The notes: generated by a model not told the origin, from the letters alone. A stretch of 32,064 nucleotides of DNA from Balneolales bacterium (GCA_024711145.1 JANJTJ010000047.1:1-32064); one strand, 5' to 3'. Counted from the stretch's first letter, positions 16,603 to 25,991 are shown. Translations and numbers: made by a program.

Positions 16603-17787
16603 TCAGGCCGAGCCTTCGGCCAGGGAGAGCAGCAGTTCGGCCATGAGGGCCGCCGTGGGGGCGATGGCGGCCTCGTCCACATCGAACCGGTTGCTGTGCA
16701 GCGCATACCCGGTTTGCGCGTCTTTCCGGGTGCCGCAGCGCAGGAACACGCCGGGAATGTGGGCGGTGTAGTGGCCGAAATCCTCGGCGCCCATGCTTTG
16801 GTCGCGCTCCACCACGGCGGCGGTGCCGAGCACGGCCTGCAACTTGCGGGTGACCCTTGCGGTGAGGTCGGCGTCGTTCACTACCGGTGGCGACCCCTGG
16901 TGGCGCACCCGTTCGATTTGGCAGCGGTACATTTCGGCATATCCCTTCACCAGGCGGTCCACATGGGCCTCAATGGCATTCCGCTCCGTTTCGCCCGATG
17001 TCCGGATGGTACCGCTGAAGCGCACGGTGCCGGGAATGGCGTTGATGGCCTCGCCCCCGTGGAAGGTGCCCAAGGCGACCACACAGGGCACGCGGGCGTC
17101 GGTGATGCGCGTGGGCAGGGCATAGAGCTCCTGGGCCAGCTTGAGTGCCACCCAGAGGGTGTCCACCCCCGTGTGGGGCCGTGCCGAGTGCAGCACATCG
17201 CCGCCGGAGACGGTGATTTCGAACCCGTCGAAGCTGGCGGTGTCGGGGCCGGCGCGCAAGGCATAGGTGCCGGTGGGCAGGGTGGGGTCGCAATGCAGGC
17301 CCAGCACGCATTCGGCATCGGCCAACACGCCGGCGTTCCAGATCTCGGGAGCGCCGCTGGGCGAGGTCTCTTCGGCGGGTTGGAAAAAGACGCGGATCCG
17401 CTTGCCCAACCGGTCGGCATAAGGCGCTACGAGGGTGGCCACGGCTACGGCCACGGTGCTGTGCACGTCGTGCCCGCACAGATGGCCGAAGCCCGGCCGC
17501 ACGCTGCGGTAGGGTACGTCTTTGAGGTCTTCGATGGGCAGGCCGTCGATGTCGGCGCGCCAGGCGACCAGGGGTGCCCCGGCCGGCCCGGCGTCGATCC
17601 AGAAGCCGGTTTCCACCACGGGTGCGCTCGGTACCAGGCCGGCCTGCATGGCGGCCGCCCGTAGGCGCGCCGACGTCCCATGCTCCTGGAAGCCGGTTTC
17701 CGGCTCCCGATGCAGGGCCCGCCGGAGGCCGATCCAGTCGGCTTCCAAGGCCCGTGCCCGTGCGAGCAGGTCCCCGGCGCGGCTCAC
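16603..17787 (-). CDS. Cytosolic M20-family amidohydrolase / peptidase
   Basis: The 394-residue zinc hydrolase of the M20D type has no signal peptide, unlike its relative at 9123-10421. Visible motifs are [36 protein letters not shown] with Cys104 and His106, FQPAEE with Glu139-Glu140, and the late metal ligand region [10 protein letters not shown]. It probably removes an acyl or amino-acid group from an amide; the substrate is unknown. The start is GTG at 17787, which overlaps the stop of the Fe-S carrier gene as GTGA. Upstream frame extensions are antisense-like and Arg-rich. A 6-bp hairpin (16606-16621) lies in its last codons without a T-run. Confidence 0.92.
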   Translation of the reverse strand: MSRAGDLLARARALEADWIGLRRALHREPETGFQEHGTSARLRAAAMQAGLVPSAPVVETGFWIDAGPAGAPLVAWRADIDGLPIEDLKDVPYRSVRPGFGHLCGHDVHSTVAVAVATLVAPYADRLGKRIRVFFQPAEETSPSGAPEIWNAGVLADAECVLGLHCDPTLPTGTYALRAGPDTASFDGFEITVSGGDVLHSARPHTGVDTLWVALKLAQELYALPTRITDARVPCVVALGTFHGGEAINAIPGTVRFSGTIRTSGETERNAIEAHVDRLVKGYAEMYRCQIERVRHQGSPPVVNDADLTARVTRKLQAVLGTAAVVERDQSMGAEDFGHYTAHIPGVFLRCGTRKDAQTGYALHSNRFDVDEAAIAPTAALMAELLLSLAEGSA

Positions 17788-18128
17788 GTGCTGAAACTGG
17801 ACCCGCAACCGCAGGTGGACTTGGCGCGGGGGTTCGAGAACACGAACCCGCGGTTGTCCAATCCTTCTTTGAAATCGAGTTCGGTGCCGTCGAGATAGAG
17901 CAGATGGCGTTTGTCCACCACCAACTCCACCCCTTCGCATTCCAGGCGCACATCGTGCTCGCCGGGCCGGTCGAATTCCAGGATGTAGCTCAATCCCGAA
18001 CAACCGCCCCCCTTGAGGCCGATGCGCAGCAAACGGTCCCCTTCGACCCCATCCGCTTGCCGGATCTTGGCGATCTGGCGGGCGGCGCCGGGGGTCAGGC
18101 GTACTCCTTCGGTCTGTTGGATCATCAT
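17784..18128 (-). CDS. A-type Fe-S cluster carrier (IscA/ErpA/SufA family)
   Basis: The 114-residue HesB-fold protein carries Fe-S clusters to client enzymes. The three cluster cysteines are present: Cys43 in GGGCSGLSY, and Cys106 and Cys108 in CGCGSSF. In this window LipA is an obvious possible client. Two adjacent ATGs (18128 and 18125) open the frame; the first has TAATTTCG with its first T exactly 12 bases upstream. The stop overlaps the GTG start of the M20 gene (GTGA), an unexpected coupling. The sequence does not decide between the IscA, ErpA and SufA subtypes. Confidence 0.93.
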   Translation of the reverse strand: MMIQQTEGVRLTPGAARQIAKIRQADGVEGDRLLRIGLKGGGCSGLSYILEFDRPGEHDVRLECEGVELVVDKRHLLYLDGTELDFKEGLDNRGFVFSNPRAKSTCGCGSSFST

Positions 18129-18132
18129 ACCC

Positions 18133-18140
18133 CGAAATTA
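18133..18140 (-). promoter_or_regulatory. -10-like box TAATTTCG for the Fe-S carrier gene
   Basis: TAATTTCG reads on the minus strand from 18140 to 18133. Its first T is 12 bases before the ATG, predicting transcription from the start codon. It lies in the 25-base gap after the AlbA_2 gene, so this gene likely has its own start site. Confidence 0.42.
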
Positions 18141-18153
18141 GGCATTTTCCCGT

Positions 18154-18819
18154 TCAAACGGGATCGGTGGCATGGGTGAAGAACTCGGTCTTCTCCTGGG
18201 TGAAATGCCGCAACACGCCCGCACTCACCAGGTCCACCAATATGCGGCCGGCCCGGCGCTGGGAGATGTTGACCAGGTCGGCGTATTCGCGCACGGTAAC
18301 CCGGCCGTATTCGGCCAGGTAGCGGAACAGGCGTTGCTCGTTGGGGCCGTACCGGAAAGTGACGCCCCTCCCGGAGGTCTCGTTCCGCAACAGGGTGGCG
18401 GTTTCCCGGCTGGCCTGCACCGATTTGTCTTTCTGACGGATGAACACGGCCCGTTTTCCATCCGCTTCCACATACACGGGTTTGCGTTCGGCTTCGGGAA
18501 TGCGCACGATCACCACTTCCCGGTTCTTCCACTCCAATAGTTCGATTTCGGCGTCCACGGGCGGGTCGCAGCAGTAATCGAGGGCCTTTTCCAGGGCGGG
18601 CTCCTCACCCCAGAAGCTTTCCACACCGGTTACGGTGCGGTTGTCTTCCACTCCGATGAGCAGGATGCCGCCACGGGTGTTGGCGAAAGCGGCGATTTCG
18701 CGGGCCACTTTTTCGGGGGAGGAAATGGTGCGTTTGAACTCGAGGTAGGTGCCCTCCCCCGTGTTCACCAGGCGTTGGAAATCGCCTGGGGACATTCTGG
18801 AAGGTTGGGGCGGCCGCAT
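18154..18819 (-). CDS. AlbA_2 (Schlafen-like) domain protein with C-terminal winged helix
   Basis: The 221-residue protein opens with an AlbA_2/Schlafen-type domain (about 18-135): EGTYLEFKRTISSPEKVAREIAAFANTRGGILLIGVEDN is the family signature. The C-terminus (about 160-215, FRYLAEYGRVTVREYADLVNISQRRAGRILVDLVSAGVL) is a winged helix-turn-helix. The family is usually annotated as putative transcriptional regulators or ATP-binding proteins, and no target is known. ATG at 18819 is three bases after the gpsA stop; ATG at 18795 is an alternative. The position inside a lipid and Fe-S gene run could mean local regulation, but that is a guess. Confidence 0.85.
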   Translation of the reverse strand: MRPPQPSRMSPGDFQRLVNTGEGTYLEFKRTISSPEKVAREIAAFANTRGGILLIGVEDNRTVTGVESFWGEEPALEKALDYCCDPPVDAEIELLEWKNREVVIVRIPEAERKPVYVEADGKRAVFIRQKDKSVQASRETATLLRNETSGRGVTFRYGPNEQRLFRYLAEYGRVTVREYADLVNISQRRAGRILVDLVSAGVLRHFTQEKTEFFTHATDPV

Positions 18820-18822
18820 GGG

Positions 18823-19833
18823 TCAGGAGAGGGGATGTTCCTCTTTCGCCTCGCGCGACATGAGCTCGCGCAGGGCCTCCATGGGGCATTTGTCCTCGAA
18901 GAGGATGCGGTACACGGCATGCGTGATGGGCATTTCGACCCCCAGCTGTTTGGCCCAGAAAAATACCGAACGGGTGGTGGCCACGCCTTCGGCCACCATG
19001 TTCATGCGGGCGATGATGTCGCCCAGTTTTTCGCCTTTGCCGATGTGGTAGCCCACATAACGGTTGCGGCTGTGCTCGGAGGTGCAGGTGACGATCAGAT
19101 CGCCCAGGCCGGTGAGCCCGGCGAAGGTATCGCTCGAGGCGCCCAGGCGCAGCCCGAGGCGGCGCATCTCCTGCAGGCCGCGGGTGAGCAGGGCGGCCTT
19201 GGCGTTGTCGCCCAGGCCGGCGCCGTCGCAGATGCCGGCGGCGATGGCCATCACATTCTTGACCGAACCACCCACCTCCACGCCGATCACATCGTGATTC
19301 ACATACACGCGGAACATCTGGGTCATGAACGCCTGCTGGATGTACATGGCGGCTTTCTTGGAATTGGCCGCCGAGGCCACCAGGGTGGGTTTCAGGCGGC
19401 TCACCTCTTCCGCATGGGACGGGCCGTACAAGACGCCGATGTGGTCGGTGTCGATCTTGTCGCCCAGGGTTTCGCCGAGCACCTGGGTCATGGTCAAGAA
19501 GGTCTCGTTCTCGATGCCTTTGGACACGCTCACCACGATCTCCTCGCCATCCAGGTAGGGTTTCACCTTGATGGAGACTTCCCGCATGGTTTGGGAGGGT
19601 GTGGCAAAGACGATCAGGTCGCGGCCGCGGGCGCAATCGGCCAGGTCGGTGAAGGCGCGGATCCCGGAGGGCAGCTCCAGATCGGGCAGGTAGGTGGGGT
19701 TGTGGTGGTTCAGGTTGATCGCGTCGGCGATTTCCCGTTCGCGGGCCCATATGGCCACGTCGTGCCCGTTGCTGGCCAACACCACCGCCAGGGCCGTGCC
19801 CCAGCTGCCGGCGCCGATCACGGTCGCTTTCAT
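18823..19833 (-). CDS. gpsA: NAD(P)-dependent glycerol-3-phosphate dehydrogenase
   Basis: The enzyme reduces dihydroxyacetone phosphate to sn-glycerol 3-phosphate, the backbone for phospholipids. In the 336-residue protein the dinucleotide motif GAGSWG is at 7-12. Further family stretches are FATPSQTMRE, SVSKGIE, GPSHAEEV, VEVGGSVKNVMAIAAGICDG and LTGLGDLIVTCTS. Its ATG overlaps the plsY stop by four bases (ATGA). Its product is the direct substrate of PlsY, so coupling the two makes metabolic sense. Confidence 0.97.
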   Translation of the reverse strand: MKATVIGAGSWGTALAVVLASNGHDVAIWAREREIADAINLNHHNPTYLPDLELPSGIRAFTDLADCARGRDLIVFATPSQTMREVSIKVKPYLDGEEIVVSVSKGIENETFLTMTQVLGETLGDKIDTDHIGVLYGPSHAEEVSRLKPTLVASAANSKKAAMYIQQAFMTQMFRVYVNHDVIGVEVGGSVKNVMAIAAGICDGAGLGDNAKAALLTRGLQEMRRLGLRLGASSDTFAGLTGLGDLIVTCTSEHSRNRYVGYHIGKGEKLGDIIARMNMVAEGVATTRSVFFWAKQLGVEMPITHAVYRILFEDKCPMEALRELMSREAKEEHPLS

Positions 19834-20462
19834 GCCGATTTGCTCCCCCAGGCGGGCAGGCGGCTTTCCTCGCCGCGGAGCAACCGCCGGATGTTCGAAT
19901 GATGTTTGATGATGACCATGAGCGGAATCACGATACCGGCGATGCGCAGGTACAGGTCCACATCATGCCCCAGGAACCACAGGCGGGTGTACAGGACCAA
20001 CGGGAAACTGATGACCGCCAGGATGGAGGCCAGGCTCACGTAGCGCGATGAGAACATGGTGACCAGGAACACGCCTATGGCCCAACTGGTGGAGACGGGA
20101 GCCACACCGAGCATGACCCCGGCGGCCGTGATGGCGCCTTTGCCGCCGCGGAACCCGGCGAAGAGCGGAAACACATGCCCCAGGATGGCACAGAGGCCGG
20201 CCGTCATGCTGATGAGCACATAATATTCGCCATGGGGCACCAGTTTGGCCACCATGTTGGAGGAGAACCACCCCTTGCCCAGGTCGATTAGGGCCACCAT
20301 GGCGCCGGCTTTCCAGCCCAGCACGCGGAAGGTGTTGGTGGTACCCATGTTTCCGCTGCCGTGCTCGCGGATATCGATACCACGGGTCAGTTTCCCGGCC
20401 CAGAGGGCGGAGGGAATGGACCCAAGTATATAGGAAATGACGACAACGGATAGCAGTTCCAC
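19830..20462 (-). CDS. plsY: Glycerol-3-phosphate acyltransferase PlsY
   Basis: This integral inner-membrane enzyme transfers an acyl group from acyl-phosphate to glycerol 3-phosphate, the first step of phospholipid synthesis. The 210-residue protein has about five membrane helices and the three family motifs: GSIPSALWAGK, HGSGNMGTTNTFRVLG and GHVFPLFAGFRGGKG. The start is a GTG at 20462. No ATG fits, the frame upstream runs into lipA, and TATATTCG lies four bases before this GTG. It is followed by gpsA with an ATGA overlap. Confidence 0.94.
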   Translation of the reverse strand: MELLSVVVISYILGSIPSALWAGKLTRGIDIREHGSGNMGTTNTFRVLGWKAGAMVALIDLGKGWFSSNMVAKLVPHGEYYVLISMTAGLCAILGHVFPLFAGFRGGKGAITAAGVMLGVAPVSTSWAIGVFLVTMFSSRYVSLASILAVISFPLVLYTRLWFLGHDVDLYLRIAGIVIPLMVIIKHHSNIRRLLRGEESRLPAWGSKSA

Positions 20463-20466
20463 GGGG

Positions 20467-20474
20467 CGAATATA
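20467..20474 (-). promoter_or_regulatory. -10-like box TATATTCG for plsY
   Basis: TATATTCG reads on the minus strand from 20474 to 20467. Its first T is 12 bases before the GTG. It occupies most of the 13-base gap after the lipA stop and supports both the GTG start and a separate plsY-gpsA transcript. Confidence 0.42.
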
Positions 20475-20475
20475 C

Positions 20476-21342
20476 TCAGACGTGGCGTTCGGCGTGGTAG
20501 GAGGATCGCACCAGCGGTCCGCTTTCCACATGTCCGATCCCCTTGGCTTCGCCCACTTCCTTGTAGGAGGCGAAGATGTCGGGATGTACCCATTCCACCA
20601 CATCGTGGTGCATGGGCGTGGGTTGCATGTATTGGCCGATGGTGAGCACGTCCAGGTCGATGGCGGCGCAATCATCCATCAGTTCGAAGACTTCGGCGGG
20701 AATCTCGCCCAAGCCGACCATGATGCCGGACTTCGACTTGAGGCCTTGTTTCTTCACGATATCCAGCAATTCCAGGCTGCGGCGGTATTTCGCCTGGGGG
20801 CGCACATCCGGGTATTTGCGCTGCACGGTTTCCAGGTTGTGGCTGAGCACGTCGGGGCGGGCGTCGATCACGATCTGCAGGGCGTCCCAGATACCCCGGA
20901 AATCGGGAATGAGTACCTCGATGGTGACGCCGGGAATCTCGTCGCGCAGGCGGTGGATGGTTTCGGCGAAAATGGGAGCGCCGCCGTCCTTGCGTTCGTC
21001 GCGGTTCACCGAAGTGAGCACCACGTGTTTGAGGCCCATGAGGCGGGCGGCATCGGCCACGCGGTTCGGTTCATCCCAATCCAGGTCTTTCGGAGGCCGG
21101 CCCGTCTTGATGGCGCAGAAGGCGCAGGAGCGGGTGCATACGTCGCCCAGGATCATGAACGTGGCCGTGCCGTTGCCCCAGCACTCGCCCATGTTCGGGC
21201 AACGGGCCTCCGCGCACACGGTGTTGAGCTTGTGCGTGCGGATGATGTCGGCCACGTTCCGGTAGGTTTCGCCCTGGGGCAGCTTCACGCGGAGCCAGTC
21301 GGGGCGGCGTTGGGCGGCGGGTTTTTCGGCTTCGAGGATCAT
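20476..21342 (-). CDS. lipA: Lipoyl synthase
   Basis: This radical-SAM enzyme inserts two sulfurs into protein-bound octanoyl chains to make lipoyl groups. The 288-residue protein carries both clusters' cysteines: Cys43, Cys48 and Cys54 ([12 protein letters not shown]) for the auxiliary, sulfur-donating cluster, and Cys69, Cys73 and Cys76 (CTRSCAFC) for the radical-SAM cluster. The C-terminal RSSYHA serine motif is present. The ATG at 21342 is preceded by TATTTTCC with its first T at -12. The gene follows lipB by 16 bases. It would modify the lipoyl domain of the E2 encoded at 10584. Confidence 0.98.
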   Translation of the reverse strand: MILEAEKPAAQRRPDWLRVKLPQGETYRNVADIIRTHKLNTVCAEARCPNMGECWGNGTATFMILGDVCTRSCAFCAIKTGRPPKDLDWDEPNRVADAARLMGLKHVVLTSVNRDERKDGGAPIFAETIHRLRDEIPGVTIEVLIPDFRGIWDALQIVIDARPDVLSHNLETVQRKYPDVRPQAKYRRSLELLDIVKKQGLKSKSGIMVGLGEIPAEVFELMDDCAAIDLDVLTIGQYMQPTPMHHDVVEWVHPDIFASYKEVGEAKGIGHVESGPLVRSSYHAERHV

Positions 21343-21346
21343 GTGT

Positions 21347-21354
21347 GGAAAATA
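21347..21354 (-). promoter_or_regulatory. -10-like box TATTTTCC for lipA
   Basis: TATTTTCC reads on the minus strand from 21354 to 21347, with its first T 12 bases before the lipA ATG. It lies in the short gap after lipB, suggesting that lipA can be transcribed on its own. Confidence 0.42.
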
Positions 21355-21358
21355 CGGG

Positions 21359-22039
21359 TTATGGGGATTCCTTGTGGATAACCACCCCGAATACCTCGGT
21401 GAAATGATGCAGCAGGCGGGCTTTGACCTCGGGGACCGACACGGGAGCGCCGGTGAGTTCGGCCAGGCTGGTTACGCCCTTGTCGGGGATGCCGCAGGGC
21501 ACGATGTGCCCGAACCAGCCCAGGTCGGTGTTCACATTGAGGGCGAACCCGTGCAACGTGACCCACCGCGAGCATTTGACGCCGAAAGCGCACACTTTGC
21601 GGTCGTTCACCCACACGCCGGTAAGGCCGGGTATGCGGATGGCGGTGTGCCCGTAATCGGCCACGGTGCGGATGACCACCTCTTCCAGCTCCCGCAAATA
21701 GCGGTGCAGGTCGTGGTAGAAGGCGTCGAGGTCCAGGATGGGATATCCGACGATCTGGCCCGGCCCGTGGAAGGTGATGTCGCCCCCGCGGTCGATATGC
21801 ACGAGTTCCGCTTCGGGGCGCAGGAGGTGGCCGGCGTCGCCGCTTTTGCCCAAGGTGTACACCGGCGGATGCTCCACGAAGAGCAGGCGGTGTTCGGGAG
21901 GGGCGGCATCGGCCGGCACGGATTCCCCGCGCCGGCGCCGCAGTTTCGCGTCGATGAGGGCCCGTTGCAGCGAAGCCTGGTACTCCCAGGCTTCGCGATA
22001 GGGCATGGTTCCCAGGTCTTCGACCCGGAGGGTCACCAC
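21359..22039 (-). CDS. lipB: Octanoyltransferase (lipoate biosynthesis)
   Basis: The enzyme moves octanoyl from acyl carrier protein to lipoyl domains, giving LipA its substrate. With the GTG at 22039 the protein has 226 residues. It contains [18 protein letters not shown] (84-101), and its catalytic Lys148 (DRKVCAFG) and Cys182 (IVPCGI) are 34 residues apart, as in known LipB enzymes. This start gives the N-terminus [20 protein letters not shown], which fits the family, and lies one base after the lpdA stop. GTG at 22036 is equally possible, and a GTG at 22075 would add 12 residues overlapping lpdA. Confidence 0.95.
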   Translation of the reverse strand: MVTLRVEDLGTMPYREAWEYQASLQRALIDAKLRRRRGESVPADAAPPEHRLLFVEHPPVYTLGKSGDAGHLLRPEAELVHIDRGGDITFHGPGQIVGYPILDLDAFYHDLHRYLRELEEVVIRTVADYGHTAIRIPGLTGVWVNDRKVCAFGVKCSRWVTLHGFALNVNTDLGWFGHIVPCGIPDKGVTSLAELTGAPVSVPEVKARLLHHFTEVFGVVIHKESP

Positions 22040-22040
22040 A

Positions 22041-23462
22041 TCAGTGTTTTTTCGCGGGGGTTCCGAGATGGACACCCTCGCCGTAGGCCTCCGCCACGGC
22101 TTCCATCACCGCTTCCGACATGGTCGGGTGCGGGTGGACGGCCGCGATGATCTCGTGGCCGGTGGTTTCGAGGTCGCGGGCCACCACGGCTTCGGCGATC
22201 ATGTCGGTCACGCCGTGGCCGATCATGTGGCAACCGAGCCACTCCCCGTATTTGGCATCGAAAATCACCTTCACGAAGCCTTCGGGATGCCCCGAAGCTT
22301 GGGCTTTGCCATTCGGTGCGAAGGGGAATTTGCCCACTTTGATATCGTACCCGGCTTCGCGGGCGGCCTTTTCGGTGAAGCCGACGCTGGCGATCTCGGG
22401 TTTGCAGTAGGTACACCCGGGGATGTTGTCGTAACGGATGGCTTTCGGGCTGAGGCCGGCCAGTTTCTCCACGCAAACCAAGGCCTCGTGGCTGGCTTTG
22501 TGGGCCAACCAGGGCGCTCCGGCCACGTCGCCGATGGCGTAGATGCCGGGTACGGAGGTCTGGTAGGTGGTACGGTCCACCACGATGGAACCCCGCTCGG
22601 TCTTCACGCCGATCCCTTCCAGGTTCAGGCCTTCGATGTTTCCGGTAACGCCCACGGCCGAGAGCACCACATCGGTTTCGACCACTTCCTCGCCTTTGGG
22701 GGTTTTCACGGTCACCTGTACGGCACCGCCTTTCTTCTCGACTTTCTCCACCGTGCTTTCCAGCATCAGGTTCATGCCGGCTTTCTTGTAGATCTTGCCG
22801 AGCTCCTTGCCCACCTCTTCGTCTTCGATGGGTACCAGGGTCTTCTGCAGTTCCACAATGGTGACCTGCGTGCCGAGGGTGTGGTAGAAATAGGCGAACT
22901 CCACGCCGATGGCGCCGGCACCCACGATGAGCATGCGCTTGGGCTGTTTTTCGAGCTTCATGGCGCGCTCGGAGTTGATGACGGTCTCCCCATCGAACTT
23001 GAGCGAGGGCAGCTCGCGGCTGCGCGCGCCGGTGGCCACGATGATGGTCTTGGCTTTCAGGCGGTCGGTCTCCTTCCCGCTTTCATCCGTGATCTTCACT
23101 TCGGTGGCGGAGACGAACGAAGCGTGGCCCATGACCACCTCGATCTTGTTCGTCTTCATGAGGAACTGGATGCCCTTGCTCTGCTTGTCGGCCACCCCGC
23201 GCGAACGCTTGATGATCTTGTCGAAGTCGGCTTTGATCTCGGAAACCGTGAACCCGAACTCTTCGGCATGTTTCAGGTTTTCGAGGGTCTCGGCCGATTT
23301 GAGCAAGGCCTTGGTCGGAATGCACCCGATGTTGAGGCACACGCCGCCGAGGTCGCGCTTTTCGACGATGATGGTTTTGAACCCGAGCTGGGAGGCCCTG
23401 ATGGCCGCGACATACCCGCCGGGGCCTGAACCGATGACTACAACGTCCGCTTCTTTTGCCAT
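22041..23462 (-). CDS. lpdA: Dihydrolipoyl dehydrogenase (E3)
   Basis: This flavoprotein re-oxidises the dihydrolipoyl groups of 2-oxoacid dehydrogenase complexes with NAD. The 473-residue protein has the FAD motif GSGPGG at 11-16 and the redox-active disulfide Cys42/Cys47 in [13 protein letters not shown]. The NAD motif is [12 protein letters not shown], the second FAD motif is YAIGDVAG, and the C-terminal catalytic His-Glu region is [10 protein letters not shown]. It sits 28 bases after metK and directly before lipB and lipA, so E3 and the cofactor builders are co-located. E2 is 10 kb away on the other strand. Confidence 0.97.
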   Translation of the reverse strand: MAKEADVVVIGSGPGGYVAAIRASQLGFKTIIVEKRDLGGVCLNIGCIPTKALLKSAETLENLKHAEEFGFTVSEIKADFDKIIKRSRGVADKQSKGIQFLMKTNKIEVVMGHASFVSATEVKITDESGKETDRLKAKTIIVATGARSRELPSLKFDGETVINSERAMKLEKQPKRMLIVGAGAIGVEFAYFYHTLGTQVTIVELQKTLVPIEDEEVGKELGKIYKKAGMNLMLESTVEKVEKKGGAVQVTVKTPKGEEVVETDVVLSAVGVTGNIEGLNLEGIGVKTERGSIVVDRTTYQTSVPGIYAIGDVAGAPWLAHKASHEALVCVEKLAGLSPKAIRYDNIPGCTYCKPEIASVGFTEKAAREAGYDIKVGKFPFAPNGKAQASGHPEGFVKVIFDAKYGEWLGCHMIGHGVTDMIAEAVVARDLETTGHEIIAAVHPHPTMSEAVMEAVAEAYGEGVHLGTPAKKH

Positions 23463-23490
23463 GATCGTATGGGAACTGGGTGATGGATGC

Positions 23491-24639
23491 TCAGTGGAGA
23501 CGGTTCACGTGGTCGAGCCGCTCCCAGGGGAAGTCGGGGCGACCGAAGTGGCCGTAAGCCGCCGTCTGGCGGTAAATGGGGCGTTTCAGGTCGAAACGGG
23601 CCGTGATGCCGGCGGGCGTGCAGTCGAAGGTCTTGGCGACCAGGGCCGACAATTCCACATCGGACTTCCTGCCGGTGCCGTAGGTGTTCACGTTGATGGA
23701 GACGGGTTCGGCCACGCCGATGGCATAGGCCAATTGCACCAGGGCGCGGTTGGCCAGGCCGGCGGCTACCAGGTTTTTGGCGATGTGGCGGGCGGCGTAG
23801 GCGGCCGAGCGGTCCACTTTGGAGGGGTCTTTGCCGGAGAACGCCCCGCCGCCGTGGGCGCCATGGCCCCCGTAGGTATCCACGATGATCTTGCGGCCGG
23901 TGAGGCCGGTGTCGCCGTGCGGGCCACCGATCACGAATTTGCCGGTGGGGTTCACGTGCAGGATGGTGTGCTCGTCCATCATGCCGTCGGGAATGATGGC
24001 GGGCAGCAGATGCTTGCGGATGTCGGCCTTGATGGTGGCTTGGTCCACGTCTTCGTCGTGCTGGGTGGAGATCACGATGGTGTCCACACGCACGGGTTTG
24101 CCGGCCGCATCGTACTCGATGGTCACCTGGCTTTTGCTGTCGGGTGCCAGGTAGGGCATGATGGAGGTGGTTTTGCGGATGCGGGCCAGGTCGCGCAGCA
24201 GGTCGTGCGAGAGTTGCAACGAAAGCGGCATCAGATGCTCGGTTTCGTTGATGGCATAGCCGAACATCATGCCTTGGTCGCCGGCACCCTGGGCTTTGTT
24301 GGCATCGGAATCGACGCCCTGGGCGATGTCGGGGCTTTGGCTGTGCAGGGTGACCATGATGCCGCAGCTGGCCGCATCGAACTGGTAGCTGGACTTGGTG
24401 TAGCCGATGTCTTGGATCACCTGGCGTACTGTGTCTTGCACGTCCATGTAGGCCTTGTAGGCCTTGGTGGTCACTTCACCCGAAATGACGGCCAGGCCGG
24501 TGGTGACCAAGGTTTCGACGGCGACCCGGCTCTGGGGGTCGTCTTTCAGGAAGGAATCCAGAATGGCGTCGGATATCTGGTCGGCGACTTTGTCGGGATG
24601 GCCTTCGGAGACCGATTCGGACGTGAAAAGACGTTTCAT
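23491..24639 (-). CDS. metK: S-adenosylmethionine synthetase
   Basis: The enzyme makes SAM from methionine and ATP. In the 382-residue protein, GHPDK is at 13-17, and the signature stretches [12 protein letters not shown] and [19 protein letters not shown] are intact. The ATG at 24639 gives the normal N-terminus ([18 protein letters not shown]); 24 further upstream codons are open but non-homologous in style. SAM is the co-substrate of LipA and of the methyltransferase in this window. The 65-base divergent gap to the next gene holds no recognisable SAM riboswitch. GTATTTTAC at 24685-24693 (minus strand) is a possible -10 with a leader of about 41 bases. Confidence 0.97.
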   Translation of the reverse strand: MKRLFTSESVSEGHPDKVADQISDAILDSFLKDDPQSRVAVETLVTTGLAVISGEVTTKAYKAYMDVQDTVRQVIQDIGYTKSSYQFDAASCGIMVTLHSQSPDIAQGVDSDANKAQGAGDQGMMFGYAINETEHLMPLSLQLSHDLLRDLARIRKTTSIMPYLAPDSKSQVTIEYDAAGKPVRVDTIVISTQHDEDVDQATIKADIRKHLLPAIIPDGMMDEHTILHVNPTGKFVIGGPHGDTGLTGRKIIVDTYGGHGAHGGGAFSGKDPSKVDRSAAYAARHIAKNLVAAGLANRALVQLAYAIGVAEPVSINVNTYGTGRKSDVELSALVAKTFDCTPAGITARFDLKRPIYRQTAAYGHFGRPDFPWERLDHVNRLH

Positions 24640-24704
24640 CAAGGCGTTCGGAAATGATGGATGTACAGGTTGGAAACAGGTCGGGTAAAATACGAACTTG
24701 CGGG

Positions 24705-24965
24705 ATGTCATTTGTCCTGTCGACCATCGTCACCTTGGGTGTGATCACCGCGGTGTTTTTCCTGATCCGCCAGTCTCTCCGCCGCTCCGAACGCCTTACG
24801 GGCACGCAGTGCCCCACCTGTGGGCGCGAGATGGACCGCATCCACCGCAATGTGGTGGTCAAGGCCATCAGTTCGGCTCTGCCCATGCGCACGCTGTTCT
24901 GCCGTGCCTGCAAAAAAAAGCGGTATCGGGTGAAACCCCTCAGGACGGCGGCGCTTCCGGAGTAG
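24705..24965 (+). CDS. Small membrane-anchored zinc-ribbon protein, function unknown
   Basis: The 86-residue protein has one membrane helix at about 3-21 ([19 protein letters not shown]), then a basic stretch and a zinc-ribbon-like set of cysteines: Cys36, Cys39 (CPTC), Cys66 and Cys69 (CRAC), followed by a very basic tail. The ribbon would face the cytosol if the helix is an N-out anchor. The ATG at 24705 was chosen because it starts the helix; the frame is open upstream to 24654 but overlaps metK. The gene is divergent from metK, and its last 26 bases overlap the ruvB 3' end tail to tail. No function is assigned. Confidence 0.78.
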   Translation: MSFVLSTIVTLGVITAVFFLIRQSLRRSERLTGTQCPTCGREMDRIHRNVVVKAISSALPMRTLFCRACKKKRYRVKPLRTAALPE

Positions 24966-25974
24966 CGAAGAGGTCGGGCCCGCGGGTCTGGTACGGAATG
25001 CCCAGGTACTCGTAGCCCTTGGGCGTCACGATGCGGCCTTTCGGGGTGCGCTGCAGAAAGCCCTCCTGAATGAGGAAGGGTTCGTAGACCTCCTCGATGG
25101 TGCCCTTGTCTTCACCCACGGCTACGGCCAGGGTGCCCAAGCCCACGGGCCCGCCCCGGTAATTGCCGATGATGGCGTTCAGGATGCGGATGTCCATGTC
25201 GTCCAGCCCGCGTTTGTCCACGTCCAGGGCGTTCAGGGCCTTGTCGGCTATGGCCTCGTCGATGGTGGTTTTGCCGGCCACTTCGGCGAAATCGCGGGTA
25301 CGGCGCAACAGGCGGTTCACGATGCGGGGCGTGCCCCGGCTGCGGCGGGCGATCTCGAAGGCCCCTTGGTCTGTGATGCCCATGCCCAGGATGCGCGCCG
25401 AGCGCAGTGTGATGTGGTGCAAGAGCTCCACGTCGTAATAATCCAACCGGGCGTCGATGCCGAACCGCGCCCGAAGCGGTGCGGTGAGCAGCCCTTTGCG
25501 GGTGGTGGCGCCTACCAGGGTGAAGGGCTTGAGGTCGATCTGGATGCTGCGCGCGGCCGGACCCGAATCGATGATGATATCCAGCTTGAAATCCTCCATG
25601 GCCGAATAGAGGTATTCCTCGATGACGGGGTGCAGCCGGTGGATCTCGTCGATGAAGAGCACGTCGCCTTCATCCAGGTTGGTCAGCATGCCGGCCAGGT
25701 CGCCGGGTTTCTCCAGCACGGGCCCCGTGGTGGTTTTCAGCTTCACGCCCATTTCGTGGGCGATGATGGCGGCCAGCGTGGTTTTGCCCAACCCGGGCGG
25801 CCCCGACAGGAGCACGTGGTCCAGCGCTTCGCCCCGGTTGCGGGCCGCCGTAATGAAAACACGCAGGTTGTCCACCAATTTCCGCTGCCCGATGAATTCG
25901 TCGAGCGAGGCCGGCCGCACCGATTGTTCGAAGGCGGCATCGCGGGTGGTTGGGTTCAGGAGCGGATTCGACAC
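24940..25974 (-). CDS. ruvB: Holliday junction branch-migration helicase RuvB
   Basis: This hexameric AAA+ motor drives branch migration with RuvA during recombination repair. The 344-residue protein shows Walker A GPPGLGKT (58-65), Walker B with DEIH (109-112), sensor GATTR (155-159), the arginine-finger region PLRARFG (166-172) and a C-terminal winged helix ([17 protein letters not shown]). No ATG fits the N-terminus. GTG at 25974 gives [21 protein letters not shown], and the frame further upstream crosses the divergent ppk gene. The spacing and TACCTTTC at 26008-26001 support a short leader. No ruvA or ruvC was seen here. Confidence 0.96.
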   Translation of the reverse strand: MSNPLLNPTTRDAAFEQSVRPASLDEFIGQRKLVDNLRVFITAARNRGEALDHVLLSGPPGLGKTTLAAIIAHEMGVKLKTTTGPVLEKPGDLAGMLTNLDEGDVLFIDEIHRLHPVIEEYLYSAMEDFKLDIIIDSGPAARSIQIDLKPFTLVGATTRKGLLTAPLRARFGIDARLDYYDVELLHHITLRSARILGMGITDQGAFEIARRSRGTPRIVNRLLRRTRDFAEVAGKTTIDEAIADKALNALDVDKRGLDDMDIRILNAIIGNYRGGPVGLGTLAVAVGEDKGTIEEVYEPFLIQEGFLQRTPKGRIVTPKGYEYLGIPYQTRGPDLFATPEAPPS

Positions 25975-25991
25975 GGGATTGCTGATTTCGG

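Noticed and set aside
16606-16621. Hairpin GGCCGA/TCGGCC at the hslO-M20 junction as a bidirectional terminator
   Set aside because: No T-run on either side, and it lies inside M20 coding sequence.
17788-18003. N-terminal extension of the cytosolic M20 protein
   Set aside because: The extra 72 residues are Arg-rich complement of the Fe-S carrier gene. The GTG at 17787 with GTGA overlap is the better start.
22909-24657. 582-codon plus-strand frame opposite lpdA and metK
   Set aside because: Its composition follows the codon bias of the opposite strand and it crosses two real genes.
24640-24704. Possible SAM riboswitch before metK
   Set aside because: The divergent gap is only 65 bases and shows no stem set resembling known SAM riboswitches.
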